Positions 48,801-61,300 of a DNA stretch of 64,000 bases are shown one piece after another. Below the pieces are notes generated by a model. That model was not told the origin of the DNA, did no database searches, and saw only the letters and a list, made by a program, of their open reading frames with translations. The position numbers and the translations under genes were made by a program. Each line of letters begins with the position of its first letter. The stretch's first letter is position 1. Source of the DNA: Mactromeris polynyma. Lineage: Eukaryota > Mollusca > Bivalvia > Venerida > Mactridae. The stretch covers positions 16,665,553 to 16,729,552 of the forward strand of contig JASFXZ010000009.1 in assembly GCA_032209605.1 (NCBI GenBank), in the 5' to 3' direction.

Positions 48801-50470
48801 TCAAACCACCTGTAATTATTTTATATGTTCGGTTAAGTCCGTTAAACAGTAGCGGAAACTAACGGAAACTAACGAAGTTAATCGGGTTTGCGGTCCGATT
48901 ATGTTTTTATAGCACGGCAATAAAACTCCCTTCAGTGCGGATTATAGAAATCTTGACAATGAATGATTAAAGTTATAAAGCCTTTCGAACAGGTTCAGGG
49001 TAATAATAGAAATACTGTTGAATTATATTATAAATTGTTAATATCCTGAATTACATGTTATCTAAAAAGGTATTGAAATTGAAAAAAAACACTTGGTAAT
49101 ATTTACTAATTTGTGTATTAGTCATTTGTATCAGCTAAATAATGTATATGTATGAAATTTATTTTATTGCAAAAAGGGGTTTCTTCTTACTTTGTCAAGT
49201 TTTCAAATTTCACACCAAAATAATTATTGTCACACCTGTACCTTAATAAAAGAAGAACAAATGTAAGTATTAATTTAAGACAGTCATTATCAAAAAGCTT
49301 TAAGTATATTTAGCGAAAGTGGTCATATGCACATTTTACTAGAAGTAATATTTTATATGTACATTTGTATTTATTCAGGAAAAGTTCGTATACACTTTAT
49401 ATGACTCTCTAATGCACTTAGTAAAATATTGAAGTACCGGGAATAGTTACTTGAAGTTACTTTTTTACGGTATGCTGTTATGTAATTGTACCATATATAG
49501 TCATCTATATGCGTGACTATGCAGTCCGAGATTCGATGCTATCAAGGAATATAATGATTACGTTCTATAGTTTCAGCATTTTATACACATACCATTAACT
49601 ATTATACATGTATAAAAGTGATACTTTTTAAAGCTATATCAGTCTTAGGAATCTTGGTAGAAAATTGCTCAGATCTGAGCAGTAACACCTCAGCAGGAAT
49701 ACAGTTATAATTACACTACAGGCCCTTTGATCTGATGTACCATGACAACTAGCCGGTGGTCAATGATTAAGGGGCTACAGTGAGATTGATAAGGATCGTG
49801 AGTACACTCCAGAAGCCATACACTGATAAATAGAGCCAATGAGCTTATTTTATACAGCAATATTGCACTGATAAAAATGCAGAAAAAATTTAGTATAACA
49901 CACATTCATTTTCTATAACTTAGTATGTCAAGATATTGTTTCCTCGAATAAAACAAAAGTATTTTTAATCTTTAAACTAGGGAGACAATTTCATGGTGTA
50001 ATGTGATTAAATTTCATTTAAAACGTTATTGTAATTGCTGCATTTTTTTCAGAATCAATTACAATGGGGAGTATTTTACAGCAAAAGATAACATATTTAT
50101 TGATAACATAATATACATTAGTGAGGAAGTATGTATAATACTTGAAGAACAAAAATGAATTGGGTAAGGTTTATTTGATTATCATATTCATTTTTGGAAT
50201 ATTATTATTGAACTAATTTGAATGCTTTGCGTTCAATTTTGTTGATCAAAGTTATTTATAGGATGCTGTAATAAATTCAGTTCTTTCCACCAAGAAAAAT
50301 AATACAGTAAAACATGTTTCTAGACAATGTTCTACATAAATTGTGTTAATGAAAATGCAGCAAAAATGCAGCAATTGATTCAGATGGTTAAAAGGAAAGG
50401 ACAAAATAGTAAAAGAAATAGATGGAGAAAGCCTGAAAAATTCTTACAAATCAATCAAACACACAATAAT

Positions 50471-50938
50471 CCTTCATTCTTTCTTTCCTTCCTTCCTTCC
50501 CCTCTTCCTTCATTCAGTCCTTCAAGTCCTTCCTTCCTTCCTTCAGTAATTCAGTCCTTCCTTCCTTCATTCAGTCCTTCAAGTCCTTCAGTCCTTCCTT
50601 CCTTCAGTCATTCAGTCCTTCAGTCCTTCCTTCCTTCCTTCAGTCATTCAGTCCTTCCTTCCTTCCTTCAGTCATTCAAGTCCTTCAGTCCTTCCTTCCT
50701 TCCTTCCTTCAGTCAGTCATTCAGTCCTTCCTTCCTTCCGTCCTTCAGTCCTTCATATCCTCCTTCAGTCCTTCCTTCAGTCATTCAATCCTTCCTTCCT
50801 TCCGTCCTTCAGTCCTTCATACCCTCCTTCAGTCCTTCCTTCAGTCATTCAAGTCCTTCCTTCCTTCCGTCCTTCATACCCTCCTTCAGTCCTTCCTTCA
50901 GTCATTCAGCCCTTCAAGTCATTCAGTCATTCATTCAA
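50471..50938 (+). repeat. CCTT / CCTTCAGT compound microsatellite
   Basis: About 470 bp made only of ccttc, cagt, catt and aagt blocks in irregular higher-order arrangement, strongly polypyrimidine on the plus strand. It creates a 217-codon Pro/Ser/Phe open frame (50327-50980) that is an artefact of the repeat. Confidence 0.95.
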
Positions 50939-53508
50939 ATATACATGTGTATAAATATTAATACTTGGATAGTAACATAAGTAGTGGACAGCTTGAGTTA
51001 TTTTAAGGAATAGTTAGATTTAATTAGAACATTTGTGGATTAACACTAATATACTTAGGTTAGTGAGAAGATGTTTATGTTATCCAATTAAAACGGTATA
51101 TTTTTCATTAATGAGTACGGTAAATTTCGATATCAATTTTTTTTCTTTAAAAGACACGGTATTTCTGTATTTTGACTAAACTGAATATTCAACTGAAAGT
51201 AAGTACCGAAAAAGTTACAATGGCATCTTGGATAAAATCTTCCACGATGTTCTGCATTAGCTCAGATTTCGAGAGCTGGGCCATAAATTCACTGTGGTCA
51301 GTTAGCTTGTCATTGATAATGAGATAACATGCTGGGCAGCAAAACCTAGAAATTCTGTGAAAGTGACCAAGATTCCTAAGACTGAAGCTATATGATGTTT
51401 TCATGTTTCTCTATAGTATTATTTATTATTTTTTAACGATGATAAATGTTGAAATACAATTACGTATACTATTCGGCTTAAACCCATGCACGGTCTATTT
51501 GGCACATATATTGCCGCAATGTCATAGACGACAATAATTAAAGGTATTAAAGTTAATCCGTAATTATCAATGCCTCGGGCTTATAAGAACGATGGTCAAA
51601 GTTTCAAGGGTCATTAAACAAGGATAACTAGCGCATAGTACTGCAGTAAGATATTTACCACCAAGCAAAATGATAAATGGAAATGTTAAAATAATAAAAT
51701 GTTTGTATCCAGACTAGGTAGTTTAATCAAGTTTTCTGGACAAGGTGTCGAGAAAACTAATGATATATTGAAGCAAATTCATCAAATGAAATCGAACAAG
51801 CATGATTGAACGACAAAAAAAGAACATATAATAAAGACAATAGTGACTATAGGGAAAGTAGAATTTACATGTCAAGATCGGCCAAAAAACTTAGGATAAA
51901 TAGGGAAATTGAAATCGCGCATGAAAATCACCAACAAGAAATATATGTTCTAGTGTAAACTTTGACCGAACAGGAAATTAAGATTTTATTGAAAAAGAAG
52001 GGAGCCAGCACAAAATTAAGAAAGCAAGAAAAAATAATTGATTTACTGAAGAGCGTTATGAATTAAAATTAAAAGTGGAATAAACTAAAATATGCAGGAG
52101 TAGGGAAGTTAAATATATAGCGTCACACTTTAATATGGGTTTGTGTGGGCCGTAAAATATAAATCTATATTGATAGTCATTAAAATATGTGTACAAGCGT
52201 TTGCTATATATTAAATAATAGAGACATATATTATGTTTGAAATCTGAGATTGAAATGTATAAAAATAACGACAATTATAAAACATAAAAATACACTTCTG
52301 TTTTCTTATGTATAAATATCCCACTAAAACCACTATAACTTAAAACACGGTAGGCCTAATACTGACGCTGGGGTTTTATGACCCTCATTAATGACTTACG
52401 ATTTGCGTCGGTGATCTTCCGGAAATTGCCGAAAGATACGGAACAGTAGCGATCGATTGCTTCCATTATCGATTAAATTTATCGGGTATTATGTGAGAAG
52501 ACAGATTGTTGGATATGCGATTATTCTTCCGATTTCATTTAATTTGGTGATACAAAATTTGTAAATTCAGAATTTGATTATATGATGAATTCACTCTCGA
52601 GTCCACTTTCTAAAAAGAACAGCACTTGTACCAAATGAAGAGTTGTAGCTGTGACCTCCACCGAGGTTCGAGCTCACAACTGTCAGGGTTAGTGGCGGAC
52701 AAATTATCCACTATGAATATACTCATTACAATAAAATGACTGTACGAGGTATAAATATATCACTCCATTCAAAAACCATTTGTGATTCGTTATACAAAAT
52801 TGTGTGGAGTTACATAAAACAATAACAAAATAATGCAAGATTCACTACAGCCATTGTAGGATATGCGGCGCACGTCACAACGTTACATTGACGTTAACGT
52901 CACAATTCACTTATAACTTTTCAAAATAGACTCCTCCGTGTTCAATGCCCTTTGGTTACGCCGCACCCACTTCTGGTATATTGTGTCATACCATTGTTAA
53001 ACAAATATAGAACAACATAATTGACATGATCTCTGTCTTTGTGTTTATATCCTCCAAGTTCCCTTTGTATGCATGGAAACATAACGATTTCCTCAACCGA
53101 CGTAATGACTTTGGCGTTAACTTTGATTGGTCTACCTGACCTTGCATCGTTTCTGTTGGATAACCACCCACTTAAAAAACGTTGATGACTCTAATATACA
53201 AGCGAACGGGAAACTGACGAATATCCTGTGGTTCTATGTAATGATTTATAGTGTCTGTGGGAATTTTATCCAATGAAACGCACCTTTTAATAATAGTTCG
53301 CTGTTCTTCTGCATCAAAAGACGCCCTTTTTCATATCGAAATCAAAAACAAGTGCGGTGCGAAGTTCGTTTGCCTACATCACTTTATATAACTGACGCCA
53401 TTAAATATTGCAGGAAATGACGCCACTACATTATTGATGCATATGTCAAAATAATAACTTCATCGCGCCAAAATAATCGTGTTACTTTATCTGTTAAGGA
53501 ACCAATAT
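50939..53508. other. Gene-free stretch
   Basis: No exon or array is recognised. A weak tRNA-like segment lies at about 52650-52735 on the minus strand ('tagtggataatttgtcc', then 'gagctcgaacctcggt'). Everything else is plain AT-rich sequence. Confidence 0.5.
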
Positions 53509-54890
53509 GAGGGGTGTAGAGAATGTTCCAATCAGGGGTGGAGAGTATGTTCCAATGAGGGGTGGAGAGTATGTTCCAATGAGGGGTGGAGAGTATGTTC
53601 CAATGAGGGGTGGAGAGTATGTTCCAATGAGAGGTGGAGAATATGTTCCAATGAGGGGTGGAGAGTATGTTCCAATGAGGGGTGGAAAGTATGTTCCAAT
53701 GAGGGGTGGAGAGTATGTTCCAATGAGGGGTGGAGAGTATGTTCCGATGAGGGGTGGGGAGTATGTTCCAATCAGTGGTGGAGAGTATGTTCCAATGAGG
53801 GGTGGGGAGAATGTTCCAATCAGGGGTGGAGAGAATGTTCCAATGAGGGGTGGGAGTATGTTCCAATCAGGGGTGGAGAATATGTTCCAATGAGGGGTGG
53901 AGAGTATGTTCTAATGAGGGGTGGAGAGTATGTTCCAATAAGGGGTTGGGAGTATGTTCCAATCAGTGGTGGAGAGTATGTTCCAATCAGGGGTGGAGAG
54001 TATGTTCCAATCAGGAATGGGGAGTTTGTTCCAATGAGGGATGGAGAGTATGTTCCAATAAGGGGTGGGGAGTTTGTTCCAATGAGGGGTGGAGAGTATG
54101 TTCGAATCAGGGGTGGAGAGTATGTTCCAATCAGGGGTGGAGAATATGTTCCAATGAGGGGTGGGGAGAATGTTCCAATCAGGGGTGGAGAGTATGTTCC
54201 AATCAGGGGTGGAGAGTATGTTCCAATCAGGGATGCGGAGTATGTTCCAATCAGGGGTGGAAATATTGTTCCAATGAGGGGTGGAGAGTATGTTCCAATC
54301 AGGGGTGGGAGTATGTTCCAATGAGGCGTGGGGAGTATGTTCCAATCAGGGGTGGAGAGTATGTTCCAATGAGGGGCGGAGAGTATGTTCCAATCAGGGA
54401 TGGGGAGTTTGTTCCAATGAGGGATGGAGAGTATGTTCCAATAAGGGGTGGAGAGTTTGTTCCAATGAGGGGTGGAGAGTATGTTCGAATCAGGGGTGGA
54501 GAGTATGTTCCAATCAGGGGTGGAGAATATGTTCCAATGAGGGGTGGGGAGAATGTTCCAATCAGGGGTGGAGAGTATGTTCCAATCAGGGGTGGAGAGT
54601 ATGTTCCAATCAGGGATGGGGAGTATGTTCCAATCAGGGGTGGAAATATTGTTCCAATGAGGGGTGGAGAGTATGTTCCAATCAGGGGTGGGAGTATGTT
54701 CCAATGAGGCGTGGGGAGTATGTTCCAATCAGGGGTGGAGAGTATGTTCCAATGAGGGGCGGAGAGTATGTTCCAATGAGGCGTGGGAGTATGTTCCGAT
54801 GAGGGGTGGGGAGTATGTTCCAATGAGGGTAGGGAAGTGTGTTCCAATCAGGGAAGGGGAGTACGTTGCAATGAGGGGTTGGGAGTATGT
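53509..54890 (+). repeat. 24-bp minisatellite with 383-bp higher-order repeat
   Basis: The unit is 'gaggggtggagagtatgttc' plus 'caat' (24 bp, about 57 copies). Variants include caatca(g), ggatgg, agtttg and aatatt. A pattern of variants around 53920-54310 repeats almost exactly 383 bp later: the 'gaggcgtgggg' landmark is near 54323 and again near 54706. The spacing equals sixteen units minus one base because one unit is 23 bp. Frames on both strands stay open for up to 302 codons but are repeat artefacts. Confidence 0.95.
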
Positions 54891-55051
54891 ACTTCATGGC
54901 ATTTCTACCGGGGATAATACATCTAAGATCTTTTATGCTCCACATCGGATTTATGTGGGCACTGTGTCCGCTGCTGCTACACTGCGTTGTGTGTCACTGA
55001 CAATTCTTTGTCGTGTAAGAAAATACAAACAAAACAGTCATGTCATTACTA

Positions 55052-55057
55052 TTTATT
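55052..55057 (-). promoter_or_regulatory. Candidate polyadenylation signal of the VWC gene
   Basis: AATAAA on the minus strand, 43 bases after the TAG stop at 55101. The spacing is ordinary for a short 3' UTR. It would end the transcript about 140 bp before the 24-bp array. Confidence 0.55.
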
Positions 55058-55100
55058 CGTATTTAACATGTGATTTGCAGTTGCTTATGAGCACACACGT

Positions 55101-55309
55101 CTACGTAAAAGTCGTAATATCTATGTCAGAGACGCACATGTCAGCCTGCTTTTGTTTAACCTTCCTTGCAATTGTTCTGGCAGCGCAGAATGCGTTCGGG
55201 AACCAGCCGCCGCCCGGAATCAAGTCACCAGCGCACGTACATATCTTGTTTCCGATTGTTCTCTTCTCACCATATCGGATTGTCTCACCTCCGACAGAAC
55301 ACGTCTTTC
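55101..55309 (-). CDS. VWC gene exon 4: partial module 3 and stop
   Basis: Follows a TTTTTACAG acceptor in phase. It encodes KTCSVGGETIRYGEKRTIG, then ICTCAGD, the first half of a VWC-like module, then a basic tail ending DIDITTFT and TAG at 55103-55101. A further splice inside the tail is possible, but no better donor stands out. Confidence 0.72.
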
Positions 55310-58300
55310 CTGTAAAAATAACAATATGATCATCCAGTCGGGTCTTCTCGGACAGTATCGTGTATCAGACATCGGATATAAGGTGCTAAATAAAGTAAAA
55401 CCACAATGGTCATTTTTTATTCAGAGTTTGAAAAGAAATAAAGTGAAATTTAAGTTAACCAAATCTATTTACTCCATTCTTTCCCATTTCCCAAATTTGA
55501 AATCCGTGCTATAAAAATAATAAACATAAAAAACGATTGGTAACTAATGAGAACATCGTTTACTTATAGTTAAAAATGGCGTTCAGTTGACGTAACCTTT
55601 ACCAATGATTTAAAACCAGTACAAGCATATTCGGATGGTTACATTGATTGCTGGTCATCTACGAATCGCGCCTCTACGAGTCACATATGTTCTACAGACA
55701 TGCACGTATTGCTAGCTGCAGTTATGGGCATAATTCGTGCCTTTTATTATTTCACTGTCAGAAAGAATCCCCAAATAAGTGAGGAAAACTCGGTTTTAAA
55801 CTAGGTTAAAAATGGGTCTTCTAGATTACCGAGCAGGTTTTTCCTAGGCAAAATATGGGTTTTCCAGAGTTAATGTGGGTTCTTTTAACACACTTCTTCA
55901 GAAGTTGTTTTTTATTGGCTTAAAGTGAGCAAAGGCGAGTTTTTAGGCATAATTACTTTTACCAGAGATTATTTGGTTTAAGCGAGTTTTAAAAAAAACA
56001 CTTGAACCAACTTTAAACTCACTTATTTCCAAAAAGACTCGCTTAAAGCCCAAATTGTTGTCCTAAAACCCAGAAAAAATCACTTTTTATTCGGGAAGGG
56101 ATAGTGCTGCATGGTTGTGATGTATAAATTAATCAATCACGAACAATATACTCCTACCTTGGGGGCATTCGTATTGGCATTTGGTTTCATTATATACAGC
56201 ATCCACGCATGGAAGGCCACCAGTCGGGCAATGGTGGTCACACGTTACTTTGCCTTTAGCGCATTTGCATTTACATCCACTCCCGGTCGAAAGCGGCCCT
56301 ACAAAATAGTAAAACGTTAAGTATTTTAGCGCAGTGACCTTACTTCGGATACTCAATTCTAACACTTACATACGTTTGCATTAAACCAAGGTTAATTTAC
56401 AAGCAATGTTTGATTTACATTGGGCAAGTGGAGGTGAGGATATAGTGGAACGTAGATCAATGGCGCTATTCAAACACTAGACATCCGTGTCCAGTGCTCA
56501 CCGATCACGTTGCCTGGGTTTCAATGACAATGAGACGTGTCATTTAATAGCAACAGTTCAACGATGCTAAACGATACACAGTCTAGATATACTTATCATC
56601 ACTTTAGTAATTTCGTCACTCCAGCTACAGTTGAGCGCCACTCATATGAGTGCGTGGGGATGAGTTGATTGACGGTGTCTTGAGTACCAGAGAAATATTC
56701 AAGTCTAAATAAGGTTCATAACCACAAATTTGTACAAGTGGAGAATAGTGAATCTTATATAGTCTTTAAGCTCTAAAATTTTAAATGTCCCAGTTGGTGT
56801 CGACATTGCACGAAGAGGCGTGTGACTTCAAATAGCAGTTTAGAATTACAGTATCAATAGTAATAAAATGTAAATTAAAACCGTATTACACTTGTATTAT
56901 AACTAATACTGAGCTGAACGCAACATCCAAAGCTCAAAATAATATACGACTTAAACCGCATGTAGTAGTCCAGTTGCGTCTTACTTCTGTACAATTTATT
57001 GTTGAAGCTGTGTAATGTTTGAACGTGAAGTGAAGAATTGATAGAAGCCTATGATAGAGTTCGCATCATTCGTTATGTGAAGCAAAAATGAAACAGGAGT
57101 TGTCAGACAATGGAATTAGCACATTAGGACGGTGGCATTATTATAAAAACATAGATTGTAACTATACTCCACATTGTTTATTTTAATAGCTCAGTTATAA
57201 GTTCTTTTCCTACACCATACATTGTGAAATATCGTGTAAGTATATGACTACCAAACAGAATGGGACAGTTTTTTCCAACATCATACATTGTGAAATATCG
57301 AGTAAGTGTATGACTACCAAACAGAATGGGACAGTTTTTTCCAACATCATACATTGTGAAATATCGTGTAAGTGTATGACTACCAAACAGAATGGGACAG
57401 ACTTTTCCCACACCATACATTGTGAAATATCGTGTAAGTGTATGACTACCAAACAGAATGGGACAGTTTTTTCCAACACCATACATTGTGAAATATCGTG
57501 TAAGTATATGACTACCAAACAGAATGGGACAGACTTTTCCCACACCATACATTGTGAAATATCGTGTAAGTGTATGACTACCAAACAGAATGGGACAGTT
57601 TTTTCCAACACCATACATTGTGAAATATCGTGTAAGTATATGACTACCAAACAGAATGGGACAGACTTTTCCCACACCGTACATTGTGAAATATCGTGTA
57701 AGTATATGACTACCAAACAGAATGGGACAGACTTTTCCCACACCAAACATTGTGAAATATCGTGTAAGTATATGACTACCAAACAGAATGGGACAGACTT
57801 TTCCCACACCAAACATTGTGAAATATCGTGTAAGTATATGACTACCAAACAGAATGGGACAGACTTTTCCCACACCGTACATTGTGAAATATCGTGTAAG
57901 TATATGACTACCAAACAGAATGGGACAGACTTTTCCCACACCAAACATTGTGAAATATCGTGTAAGTATATGACTACCAAACAGAATGGGACAGTTTTTT
58001 CCAACACCGTACATTGTGAAATATCGTGTAAGTATATGACTACCAAACAGAATGGGACAGTTTTTTCCTACACCATACATTGTGAAATATCGTGTAAGTA
58101 TATGACTACCAAACAGAATGGGACAGTTTTTTCCAACATCATACATTGTGAAATATCGAGTAAGTGTATGACTACCAAACAGAATGGGACAGTTTTTTCC
58201 AACACCATACATTGTGAAGTATCGTGTAAGTATATGACTACCAAACAGAATGGGACAGACTTTTCCCACACCATACATTGTGACATATCGTGTAAGTATA

Positions 58301-61300
58301 TGACTACCAAACAGAATGGGACAGACTTTTCCCACACCATACATTGTGACATATCGTGTAAGTATATGACTACCAAACTAAATGGGACAGTTTTTTCCAA
58401 CACCATACATTGTGACATATCGTGTAAGTATATGACTACCAAACAGAATGGGACAGTTTTTTCCAACATCATACATTGTGAAATATCGTGTAAGTATATG
58501 ACTACCAAACTAAATGGGACAGTTTTTTCCAACACCGTACATTGTGAAATATCGTGTAAGTATATGACTACCAAACAGAATGGGACAGACTTTTCCCACA
58601 CCGTACATTGTGAAATATCGTGTAAGTATATGACTACCAAACAGAATGGGACAGACTTTTCCCACACCGTACATTGTGAAGTATCGTGTAAGTATATGAC
58701 TACCAAACAGAATGGGACAGTTTTTTCCAACATCATACATTGTGAAATATCGTGTAAGTATATGACTACCAAACTAAATGGGACAGTTTTTTCCCACACC
58801 GTACATTGTGAAATATCGTGTAAGTATATGACTACCAAACAGAATGGGACAGTTTTTTCCAACATCATACATTGTGAAATATCGTGTAAGTATATGACTA
58901 CCAAACTAAATGGGACAGTTTTTTCCAACACCATACATTGTGACATATCGTGTAAGTATATGACTACCAAACAGAATGGGACAGTTTTTTCCTACACCAT
59001 ACATTGTGAAATATCGTGTAAGTATATGACTACCAAACAGAATGGGACAGTTTTTTCCAACATCATACATTGTGAAATATCGTGTAAGTATATGACTACC
59101 AAACTAAATGGGACAGACTTTTCCCACACCATACATTGTGACATATCGTGTAAGTATATGACTACCAAACAGAATGGGACAGACTTTTCCCACACCATAC
59201 ATTGTGAAATATCGTGTAAGTATATGACTACCAAACTAAATGGGACAGTTTTTTCCAACATCATACATTGTGAAATATCGTGTAAGTATATGACTACCAA
59301 ACAGAATGGGACAGACTTTTCCCACACCATACATTGTGACATATCGTGTAAGTATATGACTACCAAACAGAATGGGACAGACTTTTCCCACACCATACAT
59401 TGTGAAATATCGTGTAAGTATATGACTACCAAACAGAATGGGACAGACTTTTCCCACACCATACATTGTGACATATCGTGTAAGTATATGACTACCAAAC
59501 AGAATGGGACAGTCTTTTTCCAACATCATACATTGTGAAATATCGAGTAAGTGTATGACTACTAAACAGAATGGGACAGACTTTTCCCACACCATACATT
59601 GTGAAATATCGTGTAAGTGTATGACTACCAAACAGAATGGGACAGTTTTTTCCAACACCATACATTGTGAAATATCGTGTAAGTATATGACTACCAAACA
59701 GAATGGGACAGACTTTTCCCACACCATACATTGTGACATATCGTGTAAGTATATGACTACCAAACAGAATGGGACAGTTTTTTCCAACATCATACATTGT
59801 GAAATATCGTGTAAGTATATGACTACCAAACAGAATGGGACAGACTTTTCCCACACCATACATTGTGACATATCGTGTAAGTATATGACTACCAAACAGA
59901 ATGGGACAGTTTTTTCCAACATCATACATTGTGAAATATCGTGTAAGTATATGACTACCAAACAGAATGGGACAGTTTTTTCCAACACCGTACATTGTGA
60001 AGTATCGTGTAAGTATATGACTACCAAACAGAATGGGACATTTTTTTCCAACATCATACATTGTGAAATATCGTGTAAGTATATGACTACCAAACAGAAT
60101 GGGACAGTTTTTTCCAACATCATACATTGTGAAGTATCGTGTAAGTATATGACTACCAAACAGAATGGGACAGTTTTTTCCAACATCATACATTGTGAAA
60201 TATCGTGTAAGTATATGACTACCAAACAGAATGGGACAGTTTTTTCCCACACCGTACATTGTGAAATATCGTGTAAGTATATGACTACCAAACAGAATGG
60301 GACAGACTTTTCCCACACCGTACATTGTGAAGTATCGTGTAAGTATATGACTACCAAACAGAATGGGACAGACTTTTCCCACACCGTACATTGTGAAGTA
60401 TCGTGTAAGTATATGACTACCAAACAGAATGGGACAGACTTTTCCCACACCGTACATTGTGAAGTATCGTGTAAGTATATGACTACCAAACAGAATGGGA
60501 CAGACTTTTCCCACACCATACATTGTGACATATCGTGTAAGTATATGACTACCAAACAGAATGGGACAGTTTTTTCCCACACCGTACATTGTGACATATC
60601 GTGTAAGTATATGACTACCAAACAGAATGGGACAGACTTTTCCCACACCGTACATTGTGAAGTATCGTGTAAGTATATGACTACCAAACAGAATGGGACA
60701 GACTTTTCCCACACCGTACATTGTGAAGTATCGTGTAAGTATATGACTACCAAACAGAATGGGACAGACTTTTCCCACACCATACATTGTGACATATCGT
60801 GTAAGTATATGACTACCAAACAGAATGGGACAGACTTTTCCCACACCATACATTGTGACATATCGTGTAAGTATATGACTACCAAACAGAATGGGACAGT
60901 TTTTTCCAACATCATACATTGTGAAATATCGTGTAAGTATATGACTACCAAACAGAATGGGACAGTTTTTTCCAACACCGTACATTGTGAAGTATCGTGT
61001 AAGTATATGACTACCAAACAGAATGGGACATTTTTTTCCCACACCGTACATTGTGAAGTATCGTGTAAGTATATGACTACCAAACTAAATGGGACAGTTG
61101 CAAAGATACAATGTATTAACACAAAACTTGCCTTCAGGTATGAACTGATCATTGCCAGTGTCCAATTTGCAACCACATTGTCCACAGCAAGAATTCGCGT
61201 CATAGAACCGATGTTTTCGTTTACACTTCAATTTTGGGCACGTTTCTGGACTTGCACACTCATCCGAACATTCGGTGCAGCATCCATCACTAGATGGCTT

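Larger units (their letters stand above)
47310..50470. other. Receptor 3' UTR and intergenic sequence
   Basis: The start of this stretch should be 3' UTR. No other gene is seen. It includes a direct repeat of about 215 bp spacing at 48487-48800, listed separately. Confidence 0.6.

Noticed and set aside
50327..50980. 217-codon Ser/Pro/Phe-rich open frame
   Set aside because: Translation of the CCTT-type compound microsatellite.
53426..55329. Open frames of 146-302 codons on both strands as repeat proteins
   Set aside because: The 24-bp unit is a multiple of three and stop-free in several frames. The translation is only an eight-residue repeat.
55152..55514. 120-codon plus-strand open frame
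   Set aside because: Antisense to exon 4 of the VWC gene. The minus strand has the splice acceptor and the VWC-like cysteine pattern.
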